From Paenibacillus sp. (lineage in GTDB: Bacteria > Bacillota > Bacilli > Paenibacillales > YIM-B00363), in NCBI RefSeq assembly GCF_031177825.1, contig NZ_JAPSKE010000009.1, positions 62,001 to 126,000 of the forward strand: a stretch of DNA of 64,000 nucleotides. Direction: 5' to 3'. Under the pieces are notes generated by a model, which saw only the letters and a program-made list of their open reading frames with translations, searched no databases and was not told the DNA's origin. Positions 1 through 9,499 of the stretch are shown here, piece after piece. Each line of letters opens with the position of its first letter. Position 1 is the first letter of the stretch. A program made the position numbers and the translations under genes.

Positions 1-1
1 G

Positions 2-316
2 AAGATCGACGGCTGCACCCCGTTCGGCGCGTACTGGCGCGTGTTCGTGCCGCTGTCGAAGCCGGCGATGGCGACGCTCGGCGTCTTCGTCTTCATGAAT
101 ACGTGGAACGACTTCATGGGGCCGCTCATCTTCATTAACACCCAAGCGAAGATGACGCTGCCGCTCGGCCTCGCGTCCATGCAAGGATTATACGGCACCG
201 ATTGGCCCGTCTTGATGGCGAGCACCGTCCTGTCGGTCGCCCCGTTGATCGTCATTTTCCTATTGGCTCAGGATTTCTTTATTAAAGGGGTCACGCTCTC
301 CGGCCTGAAGGGCTAG
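2..316 (+). CDS. Sugar ABC transporter permease, MalG type, 3' part only
   Basis: Inner-membrane permease of a carbohydrate ABC importer; only about the last 104 residues lie in the window and the frame is open to its left edge. It starts inside the cytoplasmic EAA loop (IDGC followed by WRVFVPLSKP), which docks the ATPase, and continues with two hydrophobic segments and the usual short tail ending KGVTLSGLKG. The GH127 gene follows 42 bp downstream on the same strand, so the importer probably brings in the arabinosides that enzyme cleaves. The partner permease and binding protein should lie to the left. Family certain, substrate inferred. Confidence 0.9.
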   Translation, partial: KIDGCTPFGAYWRVFVPLSKPAMATLGVFVFMNTWNDFMGPLIFINTQAKMTLPLGLASMQGLYGTDWPVLMASTVLSVAPLIVIFLLAQDFFIKGVTLSGLKG

Positions 317-358
317 AGCGGATCGTCGTTAATTACCTAACGGAAGGAATGGGGAACT

Positions 359-2335
359 ATGAACAAGTTGGAAAAGGATACCCGCACACCGCTGCAACCG
401 GTCGACTTGAAGCGCGTTACGATCGAGGACGCATTCTGGTCGCCGCGCGTGAGGAGCGTCGGCGACGCCGTCGTCCCGTACCAATGGAAGGCGCTGAACG
501 ACGAAGTTCCGGGCGCCGAGCCGAGCCACACGATCGAAAACTTCCGTATCGCCGCGGGGGAAGCCGAAGGCGACTACTACGGCATGGTGTTCCAAGACAG
601 CGATCTCGGGAAGTGGCTCGAGACGGTCGGCTACGTGCTCGCCGAGCGGCGCGATCCCGAGCTCGAGCGCATCGCCGACGACGCGATCGAGCTGCTGGCG
701 AGGGCGCAGCAGCCGGACGGCTACTTGAATTCCTATTATCAGGTCAAGGAGCAGGGCAACCGTTGGACAAATTTGCGCGACAATCACGAGCTGTACTGCG
801 CGGGCCATCTTATGGAAGCGGCCGTCGCTTACTTCGACGCTACGGGCAAGCGCAAGCTGCTCGACGTCATGAGCCGGTACGCGGATTACATCGGCACGAT
901 GTTCGGCGACGGTCCGGGGCAGAAGCGAGGCTACGACGGCCATCCGGAGATCGAACTCGCCCTGGTCAAGCTGGCCCGCGCGACCGGAGAAACCAAGTAT
1001 CTCGAGCTGAGCAAATTTTTCGTCGAGGAGCGGGGGCGTCAGCCGCATTTCTTCGACCTCGAAGCGCGGGAGCGCGACGAACAGCCGGCGACCGGACGGC
1101 GCGCCCGTCGGCGCACGTACGACTATTTCCAGGCGCACCTGCCCGTGCGGGAGCAGACGACGGCCGAAGGGCACGCTGTTCGCGCCGTGTATTTGTATAC
1201 CGCTATGGCGGATCTCGCCGCCGCGTACCGGGACGACTCGCTGATGGAAGCATGCAAGCGGCTGTGGAACGACGTCGTGCGTACGAAGCTTTACGTGACC
1301 GGCGGCATCGGCTCGTCGCAATACGAGGAACGGTTCACCGTCCCCTTCGACCTGCCGAACGACCGAGCCTATACGGAGACGTGCGCCGCGATCGGGCTCA
1401 TGTTCTGGGCGCAGCGCATGCTCGCGATCGAGAAACGCGGCGAATACGCCGACGCGATGGAGCTCGCGCTGTATAACGGCGTGCTGAGCGGCATCTCGCT
1501 CGACGGCAAGAGCTACTTCTACGTCAATCCGCTCGAGGTGTGGCCGGCGACGGCGAACTTCCGCGAGGACATGTCGACGGTGAAGGTCGAGCGCCAGCCG
1601 TGGTTCGGCTGCGCCTGCTGCCCGCCCAACATCGCTAGGCTGCTCGCCTCGCTAGGATCCTATGCCTACTCGTTCGACGAAGCCGCTCGCGAGCTGTTCG
1701 CGCACCTGTACGTCGGCGGCAGCGTCGAGGCGGCGTTCGGCGGCGATAACGTGCGCCTGTCCGCGACCTCGAATTATGCATGGGACGGCCGCGTCTCCTT
1801 CGTCGTATCGTCCGCTTCGCCGGCGCCGTTCACGCTCGCGTTGCGAGTGCCGGGCTGGTGCCGACGGGCGACCGCGACGGTGAACGGCGAAGCGGTCGAC
1901 GCGGGCGCGGCTGTCGACGGGTATATCAAGCTGAACCGCGTCTGGGTCGACGGCGACCGGGTCGAGCTGACGTTCGACCTGCCGGTGGAACGGATGCGGG
2001 CGCATCCGAACGCGCGGGCGAACGCGGGCAAGGTCGCGCTGCAGCGCGGGCCGATCGTCTATTGCCTGGAGGAAGCCGACAATGGCCCAAACCTGCAGGA
2101 CGTGACGCTTCCGGCCGACGCTTCGTTCGTCGAGTCGTACGATGCGTCGCTGCTCGGCGGCGTCTGCAAGCTGACGACGGTCGGCAAGCGCAGCGCCATG
2201 CGGGACGAAGACGAAGGGCGGCTATACGTTGCGCACCGTATCGATCGAGTTGACGCGCCCCTCGTCGCGATACCGTATTACGCCTGGAGCAACCGGACGC
2301 CGGGCGAGATGACCGTGTGGATTCGATCCGAATAG
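359..2335 (+). CDS. GH127 beta-L-arabinofuranosidase
   Basis: Retaining glycosidase of family GH127 (HypBA1 type), expected to release L-arabinose from beta-1,2-linked arabinofuranosides. It has 658 residues, the normal length, and no signal peptide, so it acts in the cytoplasm on imported oligosaccharides. The unusual cysteine/zinc active site is visible: YTETCA carries Glu340 and Cys342, and the FGCACCPPN motif carries Cys420 and Cys421, matching the Glu/Cys/Cys/Cys zinc set and Cys nucleophile of HypBA1. The start ATG follows GGAAGG by nine bases. It follows the permease gene and is probably in the same operon. Confidence 0.93.
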   Translation: MNKLEKDTRTPLQPVDLKRVTIEDAFWSPRVRSVGDAVVPYQWKALNDEVPGAEPSHTIENFRIAAGEAEGDYYGMVFQDSDLGKWLETVGYVLAERRDPELERIADDAIELLARAQQPDGYLNSYYQVKEQGNRWTNLRDNHELYCAGHLMEAAVAYFDATGKRKLLDVMSRYADYIGTMFGDGPGQKRGYDGHPEIELALVKLARATGETKYLELSKFFVEERGRQPHFFDLEARERDEQPATGRRARRRTYDYFQAHLPVREQTTAEGHAVRAVYLYTAMADLAAAYRDDSLMEACKRLWNDVVRTKLYVTGGIGSSQYEERFTVPFDLPNDRAYTETCAAIGLMFWAQRMLAIEKRGEYADAMELALYNGVLSGISLDGKSYFYVNPLEVWPATANFREDMSTVKVERQPWFGCACCPPNIARLLASLGSYAYSFDEAARELFAHLYVGGSVEAAFGGDNVRLSATSNYAWDGRVSFVVSSASPAPFTLALRVPGWCRRATATVNGEAVDAGAAVDGYIKLNRVWVDGDRVELTFDLPVERMRAHPNARANAGKVALQRGPIVYCLEEADNGPNLQDVTLPADASFVESYDASLLGGVCKLTTVGKRSAMRDEDEGRLYVAHRIDRVDAPLVAIPYYAWSNRTPGEMTVWIRSE

Positions 2336-2507
2336 CGGGGGGAGATGTTCCGATGAAGACGGTCCCGACATCGACGGAGCTTTCGACGCTAGCCGGCAAG
2401 GGAGCGCTCCGAGCTTCTGGGCTGGGGATCCCCGCTTGCCCGCCGCGCGGACCGTCTATTTTCCGGTTCGCTCGTCGTCCTCCCGGTAAGCCTTCGTGAA
2501 AGAAAGT

Positions 2508-2556
2508 GGAGCCGCCCCCCGAAATCGCGACAACGTTCCGATTCGATGGCGGCTCC
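2508..2556 (+). terminator. Possible terminator-like inverted repeat after the GH127 gene
   Basis: A perfect 9-bp inverted repeat, GGAGCCGCC and GGCGGCTCC, separated by 31 bases and followed by TTCCGTTT. The loop is long and the T run poor, so this is only a weak candidate for ending the permease/GH127 operon. The rest of 2336-2612 shows nothing else. Confidence 0.3.
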
Positions 2557-2612
2557 TTCCGTTTCTGGGGATCTGTTACGTTGCACCTTCGATCATGACG
2601 ATCGCAGTCGAG

Positions 2613-2984
2613 TTAAGCACTGGGAGGAACTAGTCTCCCTATTTGATTGCACTCTTCTGCAAACCATACTGCGCCGTCCAAACCGAATCCGATACCGTGA
2701 GGCTCCGCGTTGGGAGTCGGAATCGTTGCAACTTTGGATTTGTGATCCCAGGCGATTCGATCGGCTGTATCTTCAAACAATGCCCTAACGGATACGTACG
2801 TTCCTTCCACGAAAAACTCCTTTTGCGTTCTCCCATTGTAACGAAGTGTGATTCCGATTTGTTCTGTCGTCTTACCCGATAAGTCGTACGCCTTACTTAC
2901 CTTTTCCTGAAGCGGTTCACTCGCCTTAGCGGGAGTCAGTATAAATACACTCAGACAAATAAGGAAAAAGCTTTTACGTTTCAA
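2613..2984 (-). CDS. Small secreted protein: copper-amine-oxidase-like N domain with a virginiamycin-B-lyase-like tail
   Basis: A 123-residue protein with a clear signal peptide ([14 protein letters not shown] then a TPAKA cleavage site). Residues about 45-85 resemble the copper amine oxidase N-terminal domain common in Paenibacillus secreted proteins ([15 protein letters not shown], then W and VATI). The last 30 residues ([17 protein letters not shown], then NQIGRL) instead look like one blade of a virginiamycin B lyase propeller. I place the start at TTG 2984, nine bases after AAGGAG; an ATG at 2993 abuts that site. It may be a remnant formed by deletion between two genes. No function can be assigned. 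Confidence 0.55.
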   Translation of the reverse strand: MKRKSFFLICLSVFILTPAKASEPLQEKVSKAYDLSGKTTEQIGITLRYNGRTQKEFFVEGTYVSVRALFEDTADRIAWDHKSKVATIPTPNAEPHGIGFGLDGAVWFAEECNQIGRLVPPSA

Positions 2985-3273
2985 TCCTCTCATCTCCTTA
3001 TCAAGGACAGATGGACGAGCAACTTACGAGTGAAACGATCCCACCGCCCGCTCTCGGATCGGTCGAGTTAACAACAGGGTAGTTGCCGATTTAAGCAAAT
3101 CGCTTTGACTAACCGATACTTTTCTTCCGTCATCGCTTTTGACCCCTTTTCTTTTCATAATCTTATTTCCCATCGAAAATGATCTTACATAAATAGACGA
3201 TGTCGGGTGTAATGCAGTTCCATGAACTCATTCTGCGATGAAGGTAGGCCGCCGCCGCCCGTTTAGAAACAGG
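2985..3273. other. AT-rich gap without a recognisable gene
   Basis: Apart from the upstream region of the small secreted ORF, this stretch is more AT-rich than its surroundings, contains only short antisense frames, and shows no RNA gene or repeat that I can recognise. Confidence 0.5.
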
Positions 3274-3304
3274 AAAACCCGGCGCCGAACGACGGCGACC
3301 GGGC
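3274..3304 (-). terminator. Terminator of the nine-gene sugar operon
   Basis: On the minus strand, 13 bases after the stop at 3317, CCCGGTCGCCG pairs with CGGCGCCGGG around a short loop (one central mismatch) and is followed by TTTTCC. The position fits the end of the operon running from 13179 to 3317. Confidence 0.65.
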
Positions 3305-3316
3305 TGCGATGCATGT

Positions 3317-4291
3317 TTATGGCTTGAACGCGAAAGCCTCGGCGGGATTGTCGACCATCCACCGCCGAATCGCTTCGTCGCCGACGCCGAACCGCGCAAG
3401 CAGCGGGAGAAACGTCTCGATCAAATACGTCCAGCCGACGTCTCCGCCGTAATGCTTCAGCCGGGCGCGCGTCGTGTCGAGTCCGAGCAGGATGCGATCC
3501 TCCATCCCCCACTCGAGGAGCCGCAGCAGCAGCTTCGCTTCGTCCTCGTCCGAGTGGTACTTGAACCGGCCGATCGTGTCGTACTCGAGGTACACGCCGA
3601 GCTTCGCCAGCTCTCGATGCGTCTCCGGCCGATCGGTCGTGCGGTCGAGATGGCACAGCACGACGTTGTTCGGCCGCACCCCGCGCTCCAAATAGTAATG
3701 GGCGAGCCAGATCGCCTCCTCGTGCGTCTCGGTGTGGCAGACGATCGGCGCGCCCGTCGCGATCGACGCGGCCGCGGCCGCCGCGAACCAGCGCTTGTCC
3801 GGATCCGCCATCCGCTCGCGGTCGACCGCCGTCTTGACGACGCCGGCCCGCGCGTTCAGGGACGCCGCACAAGGCTCGGCCGCGTCGGTCCCCTCGTACA
3901 TCCCGACCGTCACCTCGCGAACGAACACGTCCCGCAGCCGCTCCTCCGAGTACGTCCTCACCCAATGACCGTCCCGATAAAACGCGAGTTTATGAAACCC
4001 CGTCGACGCGACGAGATGTACGTCCGCCTCGGTCGACGCGGCGACGAGCGCCCGCTCCATGCGCCCGCAGCCGAGCGGCTGGCAGTCGACCATCGCCCGG
4101 CCGCCCGCCGCGCGGAAATCCCGCAGCTCGGCGACCGTCGCCGCGTAATCGTCGATGCGCAGCGCGGGGTTCAGCGTCGCGGGATGACCGTCCGCTAAGA
4201 ACGCGTGCTCATGGCTGTGGCAGAAGCCGAGCGCCGACTTCGGAACGTCCCCCCGCACCGTCCGGACGAACCCGCCCGCCCCGCCCGTCAC
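3317..4291 (-). CDS. Phosphotriesterase-family metal-dependent hydrolase
   Basis: Amidohydrolase-superfamily TIM barrel of the phosphotriesterase group, 324 residues. Visible metal-site elements are the N-terminal HEH (residues 27-29), a candidate carboxylated lysine in AGVVKTAV, later histidines in VCHTET and LCHLDR, and an aspartate in LLGLDTTR. Relatives in sugar operons are lactonases or phosphate-ester hydrolases; here it would act as a cytosolic lactonase or esterase on an intermediate. The start is GTG 4291, overlapping the fucI stop in GTGA, which is translational coupling. It is the last gene of the operon. Substrate unknown. Confidence 0.82.
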   Translation of the reverse strand: MTGGAGGFVRTVRGDVPKSALGFCHSHEHAFLADGHPATLNPALRIDDYAATVAELRDFRAAGGRAMVDCQPLGCGRMERALVAASTEADVHLVASTGFHKLAFYRDGHWVRTYSEERLRDVFVREVTVGMYEGTDAAEPCAASLNARAGVVKTAVDRERMADPDKRWFAAAAAASIATGAPIVCHTETHEEAIWLAHYYLERGVRPNNVVLCHLDRTTDRPETHRELAKLGVYLEYDTIGRFKYHSDEDEAKLLLRLLEWGMEDRILLGLDTTRARLKHYGGDVGWTYLIETFLPLLARFGVGDEAIRRWMVDNPAEAFAFKP

Positions 4292-6060
4292 TTGTACAGC
4301 GGACCGTACGCCGCGCAGGCGCGGTAATCGGCACCCTCCGGATCCTTCGTGCCGAACGCGCTCCAAGCGCTCGGACGGAACACGCGCGACCGCGGCACGT
4401 TATGCATATTGACCGGAATGCGCAACATCGACGCAAGGGTGATCAGCTCGCCGCCGATATGTCCGTAGCTGACCGCGCAATGGTTGGAGCCCCAGTTTTC
4501 CATCACGTCGTAGACATCGGAAAATACCGGGTCGCCCGGCACGAGGTTCGGCGCGAACCACGTCGTCGGCCAAGTCGGCGTCGTGCGTTGATCGAGCTTG
4601 TCGTGTACGTGCGTCGGCAGCTCGACGGTGACGCCCTCCGCGATCTGCAGCACCGGACCGAGCCCTTCGACGAGATTGATGCGGCTCATCGTGACCGGCA
4701 TGCCGCCCTTCGTCAGGAAGTCGGTCGAATACCCGCCGCCGGCGAATTGGTCCATGTACGTCGGTCGCCAAGAGGTCGCCTTCATGCACGCGTCGACCTC
4801 CTCCGGCGTAATGTCCCAGAACGGCTTCATCGCCGGCCGCCCGTCGATCGACTGCTCGCCAGTGCCGTCCAGCGCCGCCGGACCGGAATTGATCAGGTGT
4901 AGGATGCCGTTCGCAGCGGCTCCTTGCAGCGTCTCCCCGGTTACGCGCTTCACCGCTTCCGGGCTCCAATACGCGCGGACGTCGGCGAAGATTTGCGCCG
5001 TATGCGAGATCAAATGGTTGAACAGCATGGTGACCGCGTTCAGGTTGTCGTTTTCCGTAGCTACGATGTAGGGCGGCCGCGTGCCGTTCCAATCGAACGA
5101 CGAGTTGAGAATCGCCTCGAGGAAGTCGGCGCTCGGGAAGTGGTCCGTCCATTCGCGCTGGCCTTGGAAGCCTGCCGCGATCGCGTGGTACCCATACGCT
5201 TCTTCCTCATAGCCCATCTCCGCCAGCTTCGGGTTGCCGACCATCAAGTCGCGCACGATCAACGCCATCTTGACGACGGTTTCCCAATTGCGGTCTTTGG
5301 CGTCCCGAGCGATTTGCTGCTCCGACGGGTTCGGATCTTCGCCCTCGGCGCAGTTGTCCTTCACCCAGCGAAGCGCGCGCTCGAATTCCGCCGGATCGTA
5401 GATCCCGTTATCGATGCGCCGCGTCACCTCGGTCATGTCGACGTAAGCGTTCTTCATGCCGAGATAATGCTGATAGAACGAATCTTCGACGATGCAGCCG
5501 GCGATGCCCATCGAGACGGAGCCGATCGACAAGTACGCCTTGTCGCGCATCGTCGCGACGGCGAGCCCCGCCTTCGCGAACTGCAGCAGCTTCGCGCATA
5601 CGTCCTCCGGGACGCTGTCGTCGTCCATGTCCTGCACCTCGCGCCCGTAAATCTTGAACGCGGGCAGCCCCTTCTGGTTATGCGCGGCATGCAGCGCGGC
5701 GAGATAGACGGCGCCCGGCCGTTCCGTGCCGTTGAAGCCCCAGATCGCGTGCGGCCAATCCGCGTTCATCTCCATCGTCTCGAGCGGGTAGCACCAGCCC
5801 GAGGCGACCGTGACGACGAGGCCGACGCCCTCGCGGCGGAACTTCTCCGTCGCCCGCGCCGCCTCCGGCAAACCGGAGATGCAATCGTCCGCGAGAACGC
5901 AGACGACCGGCTCGCCGTTCGGATAGCGCAGGTTCGCGCTCAGGAACGAAGCAACCTCGTTCGCGAGGCCCAGCGTCACGTGGCGGGTCGCCGCCTTGAC
6001 GAGCTTGCGCCGGTCGATGATCGGGCGGATGCCGATTTTCGGATACGTCGTATGCGTCAT
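4288..6060 (-). CDS. fucI: L-fucose isomerase family ketol isomerase
   Basis: Mn2+-dependent aldose-ketose isomerase of the L-fucose/D-arabinose isomerase family, 590 residues like E. coli FucI. Family hallmarks are the N-terminal [37 protein letters not shown] and the active-site ATENDNL followed by [19 protein letters not shown]. It should convert an aldose such as L-fucose or D-arabinose to its ketose for the FGGY kinase encoded upstream. The operon lacks a fuculose-phosphate aldolase, so the true substrate may differ from L-fucose. RBS GAGAGGGG precedes the ATG; the 3' end overlaps the hydrolase gene by four bases. Confidence 0.9.
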   Translation of the reverse strand: MTHTTYPKIGIRPIIDRRKLVKAATRHVTLGLANEVASFLSANLRYPNGEPVVCVLADDCISGLPEAARATEKFRREGVGLVVTVASGWCYPLETMEMNADWPHAIWGFNGTERPGAVYLAALHAAHNQKGLPAFKIYGREVQDMDDDSVPEDVCAKLLQFAKAGLAVATMRDKAYLSIGSVSMGIAGCIVEDSFYQHYLGMKNAYVDMTEVTRRIDNGIYDPAEFERALRWVKDNCAEGEDPNPSEQQIARDAKDRNWETVVKMALIVRDLMVGNPKLAEMGYEEEAYGYHAIAAGFQGQREWTDHFPSADFLEAILNSSFDWNGTRPPYIVATENDNLNAVTMLFNHLISHTAQIFADVRAYWSPEAVKRVTGETLQGAAANGILHLINSGPAALDGTGEQSIDGRPAMKPFWDITPEEVDACMKATSWRPTYMDQFAGGGYSTDFLTKGGMPVTMSRINLVEGLGPVLQIAEGVTVELPTHVHDKLDQRTTPTWPTTWFAPNLVPGDPVFSDVYDVMENWGSNHCAVSYGHIGGELITLASMLRIPVNMHNVPRSRVFRPSAWSAFGTKDPEGADYRACAAYGPLYK

Positions 6061-6078
6061 GTGATTCGTTCCCCTCTC

Positions 6079-6927
6079 TTATTGCAGGCCGTATTGGGCC
6101 ATCTTGCCCTTGATGAACGCGACGCCCTCGCGAACGAGCGCGTCGCCGTTCGGCGCCAGCTGCCGCCATACCCACGTGTTCATATTGTCGGTCACGTCGA
6201 CGAACGATTCGAGCGCGGCATAGCCATCGTACTTTAGTTCGCCGAGCGCCCGGAAGAGGTCGTCCCAATCGACGAGGCCGGTGCCGGGGATGCCGCGATC
6301 GTTTTCGCATAGATGGTAGTGAATGAGATCCCCGCCCGCCCGCTTCGTCGCTTCGTAGTAGCTCTTCTCTTCGATGTTCATGTGGTACGTGTCGAGATGC
6401 ACCCGGATGTTCGGCTCGCCGATCATCTCCTTGAGACGGAGCGCCTGCTCGCACGTGTTGACGAGATACGACTCGTACCGGTTCACGGGCTCGAGCCCGA
6501 TCGTGACGCCGACGCGCTGCGCGTACCGCGCCGCCTCCCGCAGCGCCTCCGCCGCCCAAGCCCACTCTTCCTCCGTCGGCCGCGACTGGGCCGCCTTCAC
6601 GTGCTGCGAATAGACGACGCCCGAGAGGCTGGTCGCCCCGATGGCATGCGTCGCGTCGACGCAGTCCTTAAGGTACTGCAGCCCCTTCGCCCGGATGGCG
6701 GCGTCCCCGCTCGTGATGTCCGTGTCGCCGAGCAGGACGGTCGACGTGACCGCTTCGAGACCGACCGCGTCGAGCCGGGCTTTCACCGCCGCCGCATCGA
6801 ACGTATCGAGCGTCATGAGCGGAATTTCGATGAAATCGAGACCGAGCCCCTTCACGCGGTCGATCAGGTCCAGCGTGTCGTTCGTCCATTGCGAGCACCA
6901 AGCGTACGCATGTATCCCAAGCTTCAT
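6079..6927 (-). CDS. Sugar phosphate isomerase/epimerase (D-tagatose/allulose 3-epimerase type)
   Basis: Xylose-isomerase-like TIM barrel of 282 residues, close in type to ketose 3-epimerases. Metal-site motifs include IGLEPVNRYES, HLDTYHMNIEE, HYHLCENDRGIPGTG and ALESF. It probably epimerises a keto-sugar intermediate in the cytoplasm. The start ATG 6927 overlaps the preceding dehydrogenase stop (ATGA), which rules out the longer frame running to 7104. It lies between the 2-hydroxyacid dehydrogenase and fucI in one operon. Family firm, substrate unknown. Confidence 0.88.
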   Translation of the reverse strand: MKLGIHAYAWCSQWTNDTLDLIDRVKGLGLDFIEIPLMTLDTFDAAAVKARLDAVGLEAVTSTVLLGDTDITSGDAAIRAKGLQYLKDCVDATHAIGATSLSGVVYSQHVKAAQSRPTEEEWAWAAEALREAARYAQRVGVTIGLEPVNRYESYLVNTCEQALRLKEMIGEPNIRVHLDTYHMNIEEKSYYEATKRAGGDLIHYHLCENDRGIPGTGLVDWDDLFRALGELKYDGYAALESFVDVTDNMNTWVWRQLAPNGDALVREGVAFIKGKMAQYGLQ

Positions 6928-7877
6928 TCGTTCGTTCCCCCTTGGAAAAAGTCGACCAGCGATCTCGCGGCCATCACTCCCATATTGTCGATCGCTTGAA
7001 ACGTGGAAGCGGCCGTGTGCGAGCCGATGACCAAATTGTCCAGCTCGAGCAGCGCTCGGTTCGTCGGCGGCTCTTGTTCGAACACGTCTACCCCCGCTCC
7101 CCAAATTTCGCCTTGCTTCAGCGCGTCGTACAAGGCGTCCTCGTCGATGAGGCCGCCGCGCGCCGTATTGACGAGGACGGCCGTCGGCTTCATGAGCGCG
7201 AGCAGCTCCGCCCCGAACAGTCGATGAGTCGCGGGCGTCAACGGCAGGTGCAAGCTGATGAAGTCGGAGGCGGCCGCAAGCTCATGCAGGCTGTCGACGT
7301 ATTCGACGCCGGTCTCGCGCGCGAACGCTTCGTCCCGCGCCAGATCGTACGCGAGAATGCGCATATCGAAGCCGCGCGACCGCCGCGCTACGCCCTTGCC
7401 GATCTGCCCCATGCCGACGAGGCCGAGCGTGCGGCGGTGCAGATCGACGCCGGTCACCTTCCCCCACTCGAGACGCCGGCAGCCCGCGTCGATCGGCACG
7501 ATCCGGCGCGCCGCCGCCAGCATGAGCGCGAGCGCGAAGTCGGCGACCGCCTCGGCGTTCGCGCCGGTCGTCACGGTGACGCGGATGCCGCGTTCGCGGC
7601 AGTATTCCATGTCGATATTATCCGTGCCGACGCCGTATTTCGCAACCGCTTTCAGCTTCGGCGCCGCTTCCAGCACGCCGCGGTCGAGCGGATCGACGCC
7701 GAGAACAATCGCATCGGCGTCCTGCGCGGCGTCGCGCATCTCCTCGCGCGTGAGAATCCGCCCGTACGGATTCCGGGCGATCTCGAAGCCGGCCCGCTCC
7801 AGCAGGCGGTACGGCTCGGGGTCGTTTTTGCCGAATGAACGCGGCGTCACTAGCACTTTATAGGTTTGCGCGGTCAT
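6924..7877 (-). CDS. D-isomer-specific 2-hydroxyacid dehydrogenase (phosphoglycerate dehydrogenase-like)
   Basis: NAD-dependent dehydrogenase of 317 residues. It shows the Rossmann motif GLVGMGQIGKGVA, the arginine motif VNTARGGLIDE, the ADFALALML helix and a C-terminal GSHTAASTFQA with the catalytic histidine. The ACT domain of serine-biosynthetic SerA is missing, so a catabolic role on a sugar-acid intermediate is likelier. The start is ATG 7877; an in-frame ATG at 7886 overlapping the previous stop (TGATG) is the alternative. It is coupled to the epimerase by ATGA. Confidence 0.87.
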   Translation of the reverse strand: MTAQTYKVLVTPRSFGKNDPEPYRLLERAGFEIARNPYGRILTREEMRDAAQDADAIVLGVDPLDRGVLEAAPKLKAVAKYGVGTDNIDMEYCRERGIRVTVTTGANAEAVADFALALMLAAARRIVPIDAGCRRLEWGKVTGVDLHRRTLGLVGMGQIGKGVARRSRGFDMRILAYDLARDEAFARETGVEYVDSLHELAAASDFISLHLPLTPATHRLFGAELLALMKPTAVLVNTARGGLIDEDALYDALKQGEIWGAGVDVFEQEPPTNRALLELDNLVIGSHTAASTFQAIDNMGVMAARSLVDFFQGGTNE

Positions 7878-7885
7878 GGCTCGCA

Positions 7886-8500
7886 TCACTTCCACTTCGG
7901 GTTATCGACGACGGCCGGAGCGCCGTCCCGCTCGACGACGATCTTGCGGAAGCCCTTCGTCTCGATGCTGCCGTAGTCATGGCCGGCATCGGCCCGGAAC
8001 ACGTAGAACGTGATCAGCGGCTCCGAGCCGACGTTAATGCTTCGGTGGGCGTACCGTCCGGGCACGTACACGGCGCGTCCGGGCGTGAATGCTTCGACCT
8101 GTACGTCGCCCTCCGGGTTTTCCATCAGCATGTACCCTTTGCCGCCGATGCAGTAGTACACTTCCGAAGTATCTAGAATCGTATGAAAATGCCCTTTCGT
8201 CATGAAATACTCGTCCCCGACCTTCCCGGGGTAGACGATGCTCGTGCCGAACGCTAGGTTGCCCTCCGCCTCCGGAACGCCGAGGTCGTAGAATTCATAG
8301 AGCAACGTATCTTCCTTCTCCAGCATCGCACGGTATGCGGCGTCGTCGGCGTACATGCCGGACATCTTGGAGAGGTGACGCTTCAAGGACGGCAACGCAT
8401 CGGACAATCCGTTATTCAGGCTAAAGTAAACTCCGAACGGCGACAGCGCCGCCGGCGCGCCGCCGGCCGTCGGGTGATGCGGATGCGCGTTCGCGGACAT
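7886..8500 (-). CDS. Cupin-type glucose-6-phosphate isomerase
   Basis: Single-domain cupin of 204 residues in the archaeal-type phosphoglucose isomerase family, unrelated to ordinary Pgi. The metal ligands are visible: His104 and His106 in KGHFHT, Glu113 in SEVYY and His152 in YAHRSI. The family interconverts glucose-6-P and fructose-6-P, but inside this operon it may act on another aldose/ketose phosphate. RBS GAGGAGG precedes ATG 8500 by seven bases. The next gene starts at its stop codon. Family confident, physiological substrate open. Confidence 0.87.
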   Translation of the reverse strand: MSANAHPHHPTAGGAPAALSPFGVYFSLNNGLSDALPSLKRHLSKMSGMYADDAAYRAMLEKEDTLLYEFYDLGVPEAEGNLAFGTSIVYPGKVGDEYFMTKGHFHTILDTSEVYYCIGGKGYMLMENPEGDVQVEAFTPGRAVYVPGRYAHRSINVGSEPLITFYVFRADAGHDYGSIETKGFRKIVVERDGAPAVVDNPKWK

Positions 8501-8523
8501 GGCGATTCCTCCTCGTTTCGTTT

Positions 8524-9465
8524 TTACTTGCGCTGACTCATGGCGATCCGCTCGCAGGCGGCGAATCGCTCCGGCGTCATCTCGAGGTCGAACACTTCGG
8601 CGATGACCTGCGTCCAGCCGTGAAGGAAATAAATCCAGCCGTCCTCGACGCGCAGGCCGCGCGCCGCCTTCTGCCGGTTCGCTTGATGCATGAAGTCGAG
8701 CTCGCCGCGGTAGTTCAGCTCCCAGACGAGGCCGCCCTCCGGGAATGCGGCGGCGTCCGTCAGCGGCGAGCCCGGGCGGTCTTTGCCGAGCCCCGTCGCG
8801 TTCACGACGAGCGAGCCCGGAGCGAGCCGCGCGAGCGCCGCATCGTTGTCCGCCGGCTCCGGGCACAGCTCGTATTCGAAGCGGACGTTCGTGTCGATCC
8901 GGCCGAGCAGCTTCTCGGCCGACCGCAGCCGCGGCTCGCTTCGATTGCTGACGACGATCCTCGACGGGACGTCGCCGCCGCGCGCCGGGTCGGTGAGCCA
9001 GGAGGCGATCGCGAGCGCGCTGCCGCCGGCGCCCATCAGGAACGCCTCGCCGCCCGCGGCCCAATGCCCCTTGGGGATGAACGCCTCCATCGCGAGACCG
9101 CTCGTGATCGGATCCTTCGCGTGGCCGATCAGGCGACCGCCGCGCTTCGAGATCGAGGACACCTCCTCGAACGATTCGGCGTACGGGTCGAACGCGTCGA
9201 AGACGTCTCTCGCCGCGTGGTAGAGATCGATCTTATGCGTCGTGACGAGCGCGCCGAGCGACAGCGGGTCCCGCTTAATGAACTCAACGCATTCGACGTA
9301 CGTCGCCGGATCGGCGTGAATGGCGATATCGATTCCCTTGATGACGGCGTCGTTCAGGCCGAGCGCTTCCGCCCATAGCGGGAACAGCTTCATGATCGAC
9401 GATTGGCCGGTCGTTACGCCGATGAAATACATCGTCGGCCGATGGGCCGGCTCCGGTAGTTTCAT
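8524..9465 (-). CDS. Shikimate dehydrogenase-like NAD(P) oxidoreductase
   Basis: AroE-fold protein of 313 residues. The catalytic lysine/aspartate pair is kept (Lys78 in VTTHK, Asp118 in GHAKD), as is the dinucleotide motif MGAGGSALA. The N-terminal serine motif that holds the shikimate carboxylate in AroE is replaced by TTGQSSIMK (residues 18-26), and the protein is longer than typical AroE. With sugar-catabolic neighbours on both sides, it probably oxidises or reduces a polyol-like intermediate rather than making shikimate. Start ATG 9465 follows GGAGG by ten bases. Confidence 0.8.
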   Translation of the reverse strand: MKLPEPAHRPTMYFIGVTTGQSSIMKLFPLWAEALGLNDAVIKGIDIAIHADPATYVECVEFIKRDPLSLGALVTTHKIDLYHAARDVFDAFDPYAESFEEVSSISKRGGRLIGHAKDPITSGLAMEAFIPKGHWAAGGEAFLMGAGGSALAIASWLTDPARGGDVPSRIVVSNRSEPRLRSAEKLLGRIDTNVRFEYELCPEPADNDAALARLAPGSLVVNATGLGKDRPGSPLTDAAAFPEGGLVWELNYRGELDFMHQANRQKAARGLRVEDGWIYFLHGWTQVIAEVFDLEMTPERFAACERIAMSQRK

Positions 9466-9499
9466 GTTCTTCGTTCCTCCTCTGTCTTGCATGGCTCCG

